A stretch of 64,000 bases of DNA from assembly GCF_000416235.1 (NCBI RefSeq), contig NZ_ATLO01000049.1, positions 186,001 through 250,000 of the forward strand, read 5' to 3'. The notes under the pieces are model-generated. The model did no database searches and was not told the origin of the DNA. It saw only the letters and a program-made list of their open reading frames with translations. A program made the translations under genes and the position numbers. Origin of the DNA: Pseudomonas sp. CFII64. Its GTDB lineage: Bacteria; Pseudomonadota; Gammaproteobacteria; Pseudomonadales; Pseudomonadaceae. Shown here piece by piece: positions 1 through 7,651 of this stretch. Each line of letters begins with the position of its first letter. Within the stretch, counting starts at the first letter, position 1.

Positions 1-329
1 GACCAGCCGTTGGGGGAAAAGTCGACGTGGAATTTCTTGGTTAGCTGTTTGGTGTCGGAGACGCCCCGACCTTCCTGCCAGATGGTACCCAATCGGTAAT
101 GAGGTAAGCTGCTGAGAGGTACGGTGACTGTGGTATGGGGGCCTGGGATGTCGTTGTAAAGCCTTCGGAAAGCCACTTTTACCAATGGTATCGACATCGC
201 TCTGGGATTTTTTCGAAGCGGGCCGTACCACCAGACAATATGATCGCCCTTGAGGTGCCGCACTTCACTGTCCGGATGCCGTAAGTCTGAACGCTGGTAT
301 GAAAACTCTGCACGTTTTACCGGCTCCAC
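1..329 (-). CDS. Unidentified protein, cut by the window edge (first 109 residues)
   Basis: An open frame runs from a GTG at 329 (or a TTG at 332) to the left edge. It has a good AAGGAG ribosome site just upstream (340-345 region), and an in-frame stop shortly before the start excludes a longer N-terminus. The visible part is basic and rich in aromatic residues, with WWYGPLRKNP near residue 33, and shows no signal peptide or membrane helix. It starts about 125 bp downstream of the small S8 protease on the same strand, so it may be the last gene of that operon. I do not recognise the family. TnsE was considered but rejected. Confidence 0.6.
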   Translation of the reverse strand, partial: MEPVKRAEFSYQRSDLRHPDSEVRHLKGDHIVWWYGPLRKNPRAMSIPLVKVAFRRLYNDIPGPHTTVTVPLSSLPHYRLGTIWQEGRGVSDTKQLTKKFHVDFSPNGW

Positions 330-454
330 CAAAATGCTACTCCTTTGACATCATGTACCCGGCAGTAAGTGTATCTAGCCAGTTTGCTCGATGCGATGAA
401 AAAATTCCTGTTGCTTTACTGCTGATGGCGAGCAGAAAGGCGCGCACCCGGTCA

Positions 455-1621
455 TCATGCAAAAGTTGGTGCGGTCACCAAACCATGACCAAAGTCGCTC
501 GAGTCGAAACTCGAATTGAAACAATCTTTTCGTGCGTATGCCGTCAGATGCGAGGCGACTGCTTGGGCAAGTTGTGGCGTGCGCTGTTTTTGCAGACGCT
601 CCCACCAAAGAGCCGCGACACCGGCAACATGCGGGCAAGCCATGCTGGTACCACCGATGGAGTGAAGTGTGCCGCCAGGCCATGCTGATAGCACATCCAC
701 GCCTGGGGCGGTGAGGTAAGGGAAACTGTTGGAAAAGTCGGCAATGTCATACAAAGGGCTGGGTGCCGTTGCGGCGGCAACCGAAATCACACCCTCTGCT
801 GCAGCTGGCAGTGAAGACGCAATCTTGTAGTCACTATTGATAGAGCGACGGCTCTCATTCCCAGCCGCAGCAATGACCAAGGGTGCCGCATTGAAAGCGG
901 ATTGGGCTTTAAACATCATCATCAACGCATCAAGAAGGCGGAGGTTACCCCGGAATATCTCAAGCGCCTGCGAAGTTGCTAAGTCGACAGGCCATCCCAG
1001 TTGGACTTTGTCGTCCACCTCTCCAGGAAAGTCGAAACCCAGCGACATTGAGATGATATTAGCTCGCTCCCTCAGAGCCCACTGCAAACCCTCAAAGAGA
1101 ATCTCGGAGTTTCCGGCGTGTCGACCGATCACTTTTCCAATCAGAGCCTGGCTTATACCTCGCGCGATCCCAATACGCCGACCATTAACGTCTTGTCCGA
1201 AAACAGTTCCTGCGCAGTGGGTGCCATGGCCATCAAAGTCACCATCCCCCTCACCGGTGAAGTCTTGCTCCTTGATATTCATGCCAGCGAAGGCGGGGTG
1301 CGTTCGGTCAATGCCTGTGTCAAGAATTGCCACCTTTACACCAGCCCCCGTGTAGGGCGACTGATCAGCGCGTACTGAAGCAATCCCCCAGGCGTCACCA
1401 GTGACCGCTGGCGCAGCTGAACTTTGTACCGGCCGTATCAGTTTTGTTGCCATCGGTTGGGTAATGGCGAGTACTTCAGGGTCTCGGCACAAATCGGCAG
1501 CGGCATTGCGCGTTAATCGCTCAGTTGCGAGGGAAGGTGCATCAAAACCTTGATTACCCGAGGCCCGCTTGATTGATTTTAGCGAGCTAGGGGGTTTTCT
1601 TAAGATGATGTAATGGTCCAT
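455..1621 (-). CDS. Subtilisin-like (S8) serine protease, small cytoplasmic type
   Basis: A 388-residue S8 peptidase. The triad and oxyanion residues are all in canonical settings: Asp101 in AILDTGID, His132 in DGHGTHCAG, Asn255 in AAAGNES and Ser326 in GGTSMACPHVAG. Residues 30-60 (ending DPEVLAITQPMATKLI) look like the end of an I9-type inhibitor propeptide, so it may be made as a zymogen. No signal peptide is seen, which implies an intracellular substrate. I prefer the ATG at 1621, preceded by AAGGA about 8 bases upstream, over an in-frame GTG at 1642. It lies 71 bp after the ietS-like gene on the same strand and is probably co-transcribed. A second S8 protease beside an IetAS pair is unusual; it could belong to the system or be an independent passenger. 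Confidence 0.85.
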   Translation of the reverse strand: MDHYIILRKPPSSLKSIKRASGNQGFDAPSLATERLTRNAAADLCRDPEVLAITQPMATKLIRPVQSSAAPAVTGDAWGIASVRADQSPYTGAGVKVAILDTGIDRTHPAFAGMNIKEQDFTGEGDGDFDGHGTHCAGTVFGQDVNGRRIGIARGISQALIGKVIGRHAGNSEILFEGLQWALRERANIISMSLGFDFPGEVDDKVQLGWPVDLATSQALEIFRGNLRLLDALMMMFKAQSAFNAAPLVIAAAGNESRRSINSDYKIASSLPAAAEGVISVAAATAPSPLYDIADFSNSFPYLTAPGVDVLSAWPGGTLHSIGGTSMACPHVAGVAALWWERLQKQRTPQLAQAVASHLTAYARKDCFNSSFDSSDFGHGLVTAPTFA

Positions 1622-1692
1622 CCGCTTATCCTTGCAGGGCACTCTCGACCTTCATAGCCATTGGCGGGCGCATAGCCCCGCCACGAAAAACC

Positions 1693-3903
1693 TCAGAGCC
1701 TCACTGGCAAAGCAACCTGAGGTTGGATCTCAACCAGTGCTGAGTAGGCCTTGAGGATCTCAGCAAAAAGATCAGGATGCCTAGGTGCCTCTATCGTGAC
1801 GATAAGGGCGTATCGGATCTTTTCTGCTTTAACAGCCGTACCACCTTGATCCCTAGCGTTGTAATGGATGTCAAAAGTCGCGTTATTCAAGCTGGAACCA
1901 AGCATCGTCTTGGCGTCATGGAGAACGGTCTCCCATTTACCCGCGTCCGCGCGCAGCTCTTCTTCAGTGGCAAACTTTTTCCGCTGAAAGAAGGATTTCG
2001 TTTTAGCGTTCGCTTTGCCCTTTTCTATGTTGTCCTTGTTGGGCCTGAATGTGACCTCCAACCCCGCCTTCGTGTAAGAGGCCGAGTCTTGCGGGTCGGT
2101 AGCACATGCAAATGAGAAGGTGGCTTTGACTTTTACTTTGCCAGTCAGGGCCGCCGCTGGGAGAGGAATAGGGGCTCGAATGTATTTGCCTGGCTTCAGT
2201 TCGCCTTGATAGACGATCCTAGCTACGCCGGAAGGACAAGTGATGACCTGCATCAAGTCCTCAGGAATCTTGCCCCAGCCTACGTCAGCAGGTTCATGAC
2301 CGTTCTGATCAGCGGAATGAATCAATAGCGCTTTGATCGCTAACGGTGATAGGTCCTGGCCTAGAACTGCCCGAACCCCTACAGCAGATCGCAGAACATA
2401 GGGTGCCGCGAAACTCGTTCCTAGAAGAGGAATCAGCGAAGGTTTCTTGCCGGGAAGCAGCGCATGGAAATACTGTTTGCCGCCGCCAAATGCCATAAGA
2501 TCCGGCTTTATAACCCCCGGACTTCGCCCCGGGCCACGAGCGCTATACGGGGCTCGCGCCCAAGTCGTGCTCGTGCAGCTCGCAGCCCCCACAGTAACTG
2601 CGTTCACGCAATCAGAAGGCACCTGAACTCGATCAAGCTGAACAATCGAGTCCCTAGCCCCGTTGTTACCTGCGGCAACCGTCATAAAGGTATTGCCGTC
2701 GCTGAGCAGGTTGTCGATAACTGAGGTCCATGCGTGAACATCATCATCTTCGATGGCCACATCGGGGCCGACGCTGAGATTGATGAACTCATACTGACGG
2801 GATAGCAGCACCTCCTCGATATGACCCAACGTTCGGTACAGCTCTAACGGATTCTCCTGACTGGCACCCTCGTCGAGAACTCGCAGATGATCGACATAGG
2901 AATATGGCCGGCTAGCGGTGCCCTCAGGGTCAATAGGACCGAACAAAAAGGCCGAAGTCGCCGCTAGGCCATGTTCGGGGCCTTCAGGATCGTCGCTCGC
3001 GTTTTCGTCTAAGACCCGGTAGTTACGCAGCCACTTTCCGATGGTATGGTCTTTCGGAAGGCCCGCGTCCAAGATGGCCACCCTCGGATCCGAGGAAAGC
3101 GGAGCTTGGGATGGCAGTGTGCACCCAACGGATGGACCACTTCGCTTGGTCGTCGGCAGTAAGCCTCGCATCTTCGGAACGGGTCGAATTACGCGTACAA
3201 AAACGAACTCAGCTAGCTTGAGAACGTTTTGGTGCGGCCCTTGCACAGGCACAAACCACAAATTACCTACTTCGAACCCAAGCTCGCTATGTACCACAAG
3301 GCCCAGTAGAGCAGCGAATGCTATGAACTCGTTCTGAATGAAGCTGCTGTCCTGGTCGGGCAGCATATGCACACCACACTCAAAGTATTTATCTTGTTCT
3401 GAGCCTGAGTTGACGACTCGACTTTGGGGCTCGAACGCAAAAATGTTTTCTATGCGGGTTAACTCGGTCGCCTCGTCGGTCTCAGGCTCAACGGTGTTCA
3501 TCCAATGACTAAAGGCTCGAAAAGCTCTGCGCTTTCCAGCTACAAATATTTCTGTAGTCGAAGTTTCCCTAGGCGCGACTTTCCGAGTCCAGCTTTCTGG
3601 CGTGACCTTCACCTTGCGACTTCCGATGGACTCCAATCCCACAGCCCGCAACATATTGGCTGGAAACAGAGAGCGCGCGATGTAGCTCGGATTGAGCACA
3701 AGCCGAGCTACAGCGAAATCTTGCGGGCAAGCGGCAGGTGAAAGACTGTCCAGTGCAGCGGCGGTAGCATCGGCCTGTACAGTCAGACGCTCCCTGGCAC
3801 GCTCAAAAGTGTAGGCGTCAGCCTTATCGATTTTCCTTCCAACGCCTTTAATGCTTTGCGTTAAAAGCTCGCCTCGACCAATGAGAAAATTCGTTTGGCT
3901 CAT
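1693..3903 (-). CDS. ietS: IetS-like subtilisin-family protease (defence/plasmid-stability pair)
   Basis: A 736-residue protein with an S8 catalytic domain in the middle (about 270-560). Asp279 lies in VAILDAGLP, His311 in PEHGLAATS, Asn413 in AAGNNGARD and Ser497 in LLGTSFAAPY. The roughly 270-residue N-terminal region and 170-residue C-terminal region have no family I recognise and may bind the ATPase partner. The start ATG overlaps the end of the AAA+ gene by 4 bp (ATGA), so the two are translationally coupled. An AAA+ ATPase next to a large subtilase of this size is the arrangement of IetAS, first described as a stability locus on an Agrobacterium Ti plasmid and later reported as anti-phage. 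Assignment rests on architecture and pairing. Confidence 0.8.
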   Translation of the reverse strand: MSQTNFLIGRGELLTQSIKGVGRKIDKADAYTFERARERLTVQADATAAALDSLSPAACPQDFAVARLVLNPSYIARSLFPANMLRAVGLESIGSRKVKVTPESWTRKVAPRETSTTEIFVAGKRRAFRAFSHWMNTVEPETDEATELTRIENIFAFEPQSRVVNSGSEQDKYFECGVHMLPDQDSSFIQNEFIAFAALLGLVVHSELGFEVGNLWFVPVQGPHQNVLKLAEFVFVRVIRPVPKMRGLLPTTKRSGPSVGCTLPSQAPLSSDPRVAILDAGLPKDHTIGKWLRNYRVLDENASDDPEGPEHGLAATSAFLFGPIDPEGTASRPYSYVDHLRVLDEGASQENPLELYRTLGHIEEVLLSRQYEFINLSVGPDVAIEDDDVHAWTSVIDNLLSDGNTFMTVAAGNNGARDSIVQLDRVQVPSDCVNAVTVGAASCTSTTWARAPYSARGPGRSPGVIKPDLMAFGGGKQYFHALLPGKKPSLIPLLGTSFAAPYVLRSAVGVRAVLGQDLSPLAIKALLIHSADQNGHEPADVGWGKIPEDLMQVITCPSGVARIVYQGELKPGKYIRAPIPLPAAALTGKVKVKATFSFACATDPQDSASYTKAGLEVTFRPNKDNIEKGKANAKTKSFFQRKKFATEEELRADAGKWETVLHDAKTMLGSSLNNATFDIHYNARDQGGTAVKAEKIRYALIVTIEAPRHPDLFAEILKAYSALVEIQPQVALPVRL

Positions 3904-5072
3904 GCAATAGTGCTCGTCCGTGATGATCGCTTAACAAGGGTGGGGGCTACGTTTCTATGCTTTCGAATAGTGTCACGGCTAACGCCAGTGATGTCATGTA
4001 TCGCGCGCTGAGATAGGGATGTCTCGCTATCCAACAGCATGGCAAATTCGATCTGCTCTGCGCGCCCGAGGTCCGGTGCTTTCAGGCGCACAATATCCTC
4101 AATCAATTTCGCAGAGCTACTGACGCCCAAGGCCAATGCCCGGCGAAAGCGCTGCATTTCCCTCTCAATATCACTAAACGAGTGGTTTTGAAAAGTATAC
4201 GAAAGAACGCCAATCCATTTCTCAAACTTAGGCAAATCAGGTCCAAGAAAGCGCTTGATGGCCACTGTCACCGCTTCAGCATCCGGGGTCTTGAATTCGA
4301 CAATAAGGTCGAAACGGCGCCATAGTGCACGATCAATCAATTCAGGGTGATTAGTCGCCGCTAGCAGTAAACCTGAAGACGGCCAGTCATCAACCTCTTG
4401 CAAGATCACCGTTACCAGCCGCTTGAGCTCTCCAACATCGCTATCATCGCTGCGCCGTTTTGCAACAGCGTCGATTTCATCCAGAAAGAGTACAGAAGGC
4501 ACGCTCTTGGCATAATCGAGCGCCGCTCTTAGGTTTGAACCACTCTTTCCGAGCAGACTACTCATCACTGCCGTCAAGTCGAGCACGAAAAGCGGCACAC
4601 CAAGCTGAGCAGCGATCCATCGAGCCGTTATCGTTTTGCCCACACCAGGTGCCCCAACAAACACGGAAGATTTGGTTGGATGCAGGCCCAGGGTAGCCAG
4701 CTTCTTAATCTGCTTTCGCTCTTTGATCAATTGAGCAAGAGATTCGCTCACTGTCGCAGCAAGCAATGGCGCCGGAAAATCGGGTCCATCATCGAATACC
4801 TTGAGCAATGACAATTGAGACTCGCCGTCTACCGGCAGGCTAGCTACCTCTCGTCTGGAAGAATTCTTCCGGCGCATGTAATGCGTAGCGCTGCCTGGAG
4901 CAATGGTACGAAGGAGCGTATCGAGCTGTTCCGCTAAATCCGGCTCCCCCCCTCGGTATTGCCTCACCAAGCGCGCGACGAAGAGGCGAACATCGTCCGT
5001 TTTTTCGCTGAGGGCTAGCCTTGCGACCTGGACTAGATCTGATTTTAGCTTAGTCGATTCGTCCGTTTTCAT
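3900..5072 (-). CDS. ietA: IetA-like AAA+ ATPase with C-terminal helix-turn-helix
   Basis: A 390-residue classical AAA+ ATPase. Walker A is GAPGVGKT (140-147), Walker B is VLFLDEID (194-201), the sensor-1 Asn is in AATNHPE (about 241), and the probable arginine finger is the RR pair at 252-253. The first 100 residues are helical and unrelated to known domains. Residues 352-374 (containing QRAIHDITGVSRDTIRKHR) read as a helix-turn-helix, suggesting DNA binding or autoregulation. It is the first gene of the minus-strand operon and overlaps the protease gene by 4 bp. By analogy with IetA it would drive or control the partner protease. Only a weak ribosome site is visible before the ATG at 5072. 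Confidence 0.82.
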   Translation of the reverse strand: MKTDESTKLKSDLVQVARLALSEKTDDVRLFVARLVRQYRGGEPDLAEQLDTLLRTIAPGSATHYMRRKNSSRREVASLPVDGESQLSLLKVFDDGPDFPAPLLAATVSESLAQLIKERKQIKKLATLGLHPTKSSVFVGAPGVGKTITARWIAAQLGVPLFVLDLTAVMSSLLGKSGSNLRAALDYAKSVPSVLFLDEIDAVAKRRSDDSDVGELKRLVTVILQEVDDWPSSGLLLAATNHPELIDRALWRRFDLIVEFKTPDAEAVTVAIKRFLGPDLPKFEKWIGVLSYTFQNHSFSDIEREMQRFRRALALGVSSSAKLIEDIVRLKAPDLGRAEQIEFAMLLDSETSLSQRAIHDITGVSRDTIRKHRNVAPTLVKRSSRTSTIA

Positions 5073-5430
5073 CTGAATAGCCTGATTTTAAAGGGGTTTG
5101 TTCTTCCTAGATATGGACTAGATTCTAGCATACTGCGCGCTGCCCGTCCCTGTGGCAAGCACCTCAAGGCGAGGACACGCCTCCAAACCGACGATCGGCG
5201 TATATAACCTAACCAGCAAATCCGCTTGACCAAGCCTAAAGATGATTCAAAAGCGCTATTCGCCTTCGAAATGTGATGCTGGATTTTGGTCCGAAAAGAT
5301 ACTGCTTGACGGGATTAAGAATTAGATGCGATGAATACTTAATCAAGCTCATTGCCAAGAAGCTCAGCAGGTAGAAGCGGCAGCGCTGTGAATTTTCGGT
5401 ATATTAAAATCAATTTTATGCGTGGCTATA
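5073..5430. other. Divergent intergenic region between the ietA and PLD operons
   Basis: About 360 AT-rich bases separate two divergent operons and must carry both promoters. I see no open frame of note, no clear inverted repeat and no confident -10/-35 pair. The TATATTAAAAT tract near 5399-5410, just upstream of the plus-strand operon, is a possible -10 region. Confidence 0.5.
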
Positions 5431-7029
5431 ATGTCATTAGATAGTGAATACCAGTGGGCAATCGTACGCGTGGCGATGCTTCAAGAAAAGGGTTGCCCAT
5501 GTCGCCTTCTGTTTGCCACCGTAAGTTTGTGGCAGCCGGCGAGACCGTTACCTCCGGCAATGATAGATTTTGACCGACATGAAGTCAGCAGGAACGGTGA
5601 GAGTGTTTTTTTTCGCCGCACCATACTATCAAAACAGGACGCTCTTGAGTGGTATCGGTCACTGGGATCTGATGAAAGTTGTACCCCGATACCTACGCGC
5701 CCCGAAGAGCGTAACAGCAAGTTAGATGGTGTAAAAATTTCCGTCAATGAATTGATTGACGATCAAGTCTGGCCGAATGTTGGCCTGCCGATTGGAGACG
5801 ATCTGTTTTCCCAGCCAACTGAGCGCGAAGACCCTGCTCCATTTATTGGTAACAACCCTGCTCGAATACATCGCCGACTAAGCAATCATGAAGGATTTGA
5901 AGAGTTTCTAAAAAACTCTGCTGCGATAGCTTTTGTTGCAAGACGCATGCATATCAACCTTAGACAATATCAAGAGTACTTGGGCGGCGCAGCATTAATA
6001 GCCCCCGACATTATAATTAAAGAAATTGATAATTTTATGATTCCTGCTAAAGGCGAACAGGGAGAAAGAATTTTCTATCGTTTCGTCCCTCGACCAGGTC
6101 AAACACTTGAAGGACTACAAATAACAACGTTTGATAAGCAGGCACACCTGCTGACGAGCTTTCAAACGTCTCAAATACCTGCTAATGGAATACTAGATGT
6201 AAGCAAGGGCAGTTGTACAGGACAGTATGGCTATGTAGTAACTCATCCAGCACATGGTGTCCTTGCTTACATGCCCCCAACCGGCTTCGTCCGGCAAGTT
6301 CATTTAAAAACGAGCATAGCATCTAGTGCAAAAAGGAAAGTAAGCGTACCAACGGGAGATTCACCGGAATCACCACGAATGATGTACGACGCAGCCTCAG
6401 AAACTGAGGTGTTCTCGAGTAGCGTCTTAGGTGACGACCCCAAGCCCAACATAACTACTCGGGTAGAGACTGCTAAAATCCGAAGAGATAGATTGGCAAA
6501 CGGTGCGCGATATGGACAGCACTGGTTTCCAAGCGGGTCAAGAGAAGAAGCAATGCGCTTTATTCAGAACCTCATACGAAGCGCCCAGTCCAGGCTAATA
6601 ATCGCTGATCCCTATCTAGCAGGGTTGCAGCTCGGACAGTACCTGTATGCCGTGAACGGCGCGGATATAAAGGTCACGTTATTCACATCGAATCTAGCCT
6701 TCAATCCTAAAGATAAACAAACGAAATTAGATCGACTTAACGAATTTGATAGCTGGATAGGGAAACTTTCTGATCATCAGAAAGTGCAGGCTACTGTTCT
6801 TATACTTCCGCCTTCCGTCCTTCATGATCGATTTCTGGTGGTGGATGATGACGTTTGGTTCGTGGGAGCATCCCTGAACGCACTGGGTGATAAGGCATCA
6901 ATGATTGTGAAACTTCCCAACCCAGATGAGATTATTGAGAGACTGGGCAGCATGCAACAGCAGGCATTAAGCTTAGCCTCATACATAAAAAAACTGTCCA
7001 AATATTCTGGACGGCTGAATGAAAATTAA
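5431..7029 (+). CDS. Phospholipase-D-like protein, possibly VPA1262 family
   Basis: A 532-residue protein (from ATG 5431; an in-frame GTG lies at 5422 and no strong ribosome site supports either). The C-terminal third is PLD-like: RLIIADPYLA at about 395, then LHDRFLVVDDD at about 464, an H-x-R-x4-D variant of the HKD motif, followed by WFVGASLNALG. The N-terminal 300 residues resemble what I remember as the VPA1262 N-terminal domain of defence-island proteins, but this is from memory and unverified. A single PLD half-site implies dimerisation or pairing with the next gene, which carries the same HDR motif. The stop overlaps the next start by 11 bp. A nuclease role is inference. Confidence 0.7.
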   Translation: MSLDSEYQWAIVRVAMLQEKGCPCRLLFATVSLWQPARPLPPAMIDFDRHEVSRNGESVFFRRTILSKQDALEWYRSLGSDESCTPIPTRPEERNSKLDGVKISVNELIDDQVWPNVGLPIGDDLFSQPTEREDPAPFIGNNPARIHRRLSNHEGFEEFLKNSAAIAFVARRMHINLRQYQEYLGGAALIAPDIIIKEIDNFMIPAKGEQGERIFYRFVPRPGQTLEGLQITTFDKQAHLLTSFQTSQIPANGILDVSKGSCTGQYGYVVTHPAHGVLAYMPPTGFVRQVHLKTSIASSAKRKVSVPTGDSPESPRMMYDAASETEVFSSSVLGDDPKPNITTRVETAKIRRDRLANGARYGQHWFPSGSREEAMRFIQNLIRSAQSRLIIADPYLAGLQLGQYLYAVNGADIKVTLFTSNLAFNPKDKQTKLDRLNEFDSWIGKLSDHQKVQATVLILPPSVLHDRFLVVDDDVWFVGASLNALGDKASMIVKLPNPDEIIERLGSMQQQALSLASYIKKLSKYSGRLNEN

Positions 7030-7651
7030 ATTTAATAATCCTGCAAAAGTCCCTGCCAGACCAGAAAGGCCATTTCCCAAAACTGAAATTTTATGGGGAA
7101 GCCAAGATGGAGGAAGCAGTCGCTTTCCTGATGGAATGGAGGCCGTTTCACTCAGAAGATTCTCCGGCGATCCTACACCCTTAAAAGCTTTTGGCAGAGC
7201 AGTTTCAGAAGCTGTAGAACGCGTCTGGATCGTAGATGAGTATTTTCTGATGCCAGACAATAAAATACCACCTAAAACCAGAATAAATAAAATTTTAGAA
7301 TGGCTACATGTAGATCTTGTTGCAAGCGACATCAGAATATTAACTAAACCACATCAAGAAATTGATTCAGACATGATATCCGAATTCCAGAAGCGTGCAG
7401 ACGAGATTAATAAAAGGCCCGCCCGGAAACTGAAGCAGTGCTGCATTGATGTTAGAACCCATCTCAAAGATCGGTTTGACTACGTTCATGACCGTTTTGC
7501 AGTCGTCGATGACGAGCTATGGCACTTCGGCGGTACAGCTGGAGGTTTTCACGCAAAGGTCAGCGCAGCAAGTCGGGGCTGGCGAGCATCTGATCATGGC
7601 GCAATAGAGTTTTTTGAATTGGCATGGCGCGTGGAGGGCGGGAAATGTTAA
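7019..7651 (+). CDS. Small phospholipase-D-like protein
   Basis: A 210-residue protein with one PLD-like half-site: VWIVDEYFLMPD near residue 67, then VHDRFAVVDDELWHFGGT at 156-173 with His157. As in the upstream protein, the motif is H-x-R-x4-D rather than HKD. The ATG at 7019 lies inside the 3' end of the preceding gene, and the stop overlaps the next start, so all three genes are translationally coupled. The simplest reading is that the two PLD-like proteins form a composite active site on nucleic acid or phospholipid. I do not know a named family for it. Confidence 0.72.
   Translation: MKIKFNNPAKVPARPERPFPKTEILWGSQDGGSSRFPDGMEAVSLRRFSGDPTPLKAFGRAVSEAVERVWIVDEYFLMPDNKIPPKTRINKILEWLHVDLVASDIRILTKPHQEIDSDMISEFQKRADEINKRPARKLKQCCIDVRTHLKDRFDYVHDRFAVVDDELWHFGGTAGGFHAKVSAASRGWRASDHGAIEFFELAWRVEGGKC

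Noticed and set aside
1..329. Partial gene as the N-terminus of a TnsE-like protein
   Set aside because: A loose resemblance in pattern to TnsE was considered, but it points away from where a tns operon entering from the far end would read, and similarity by eye is too weak.
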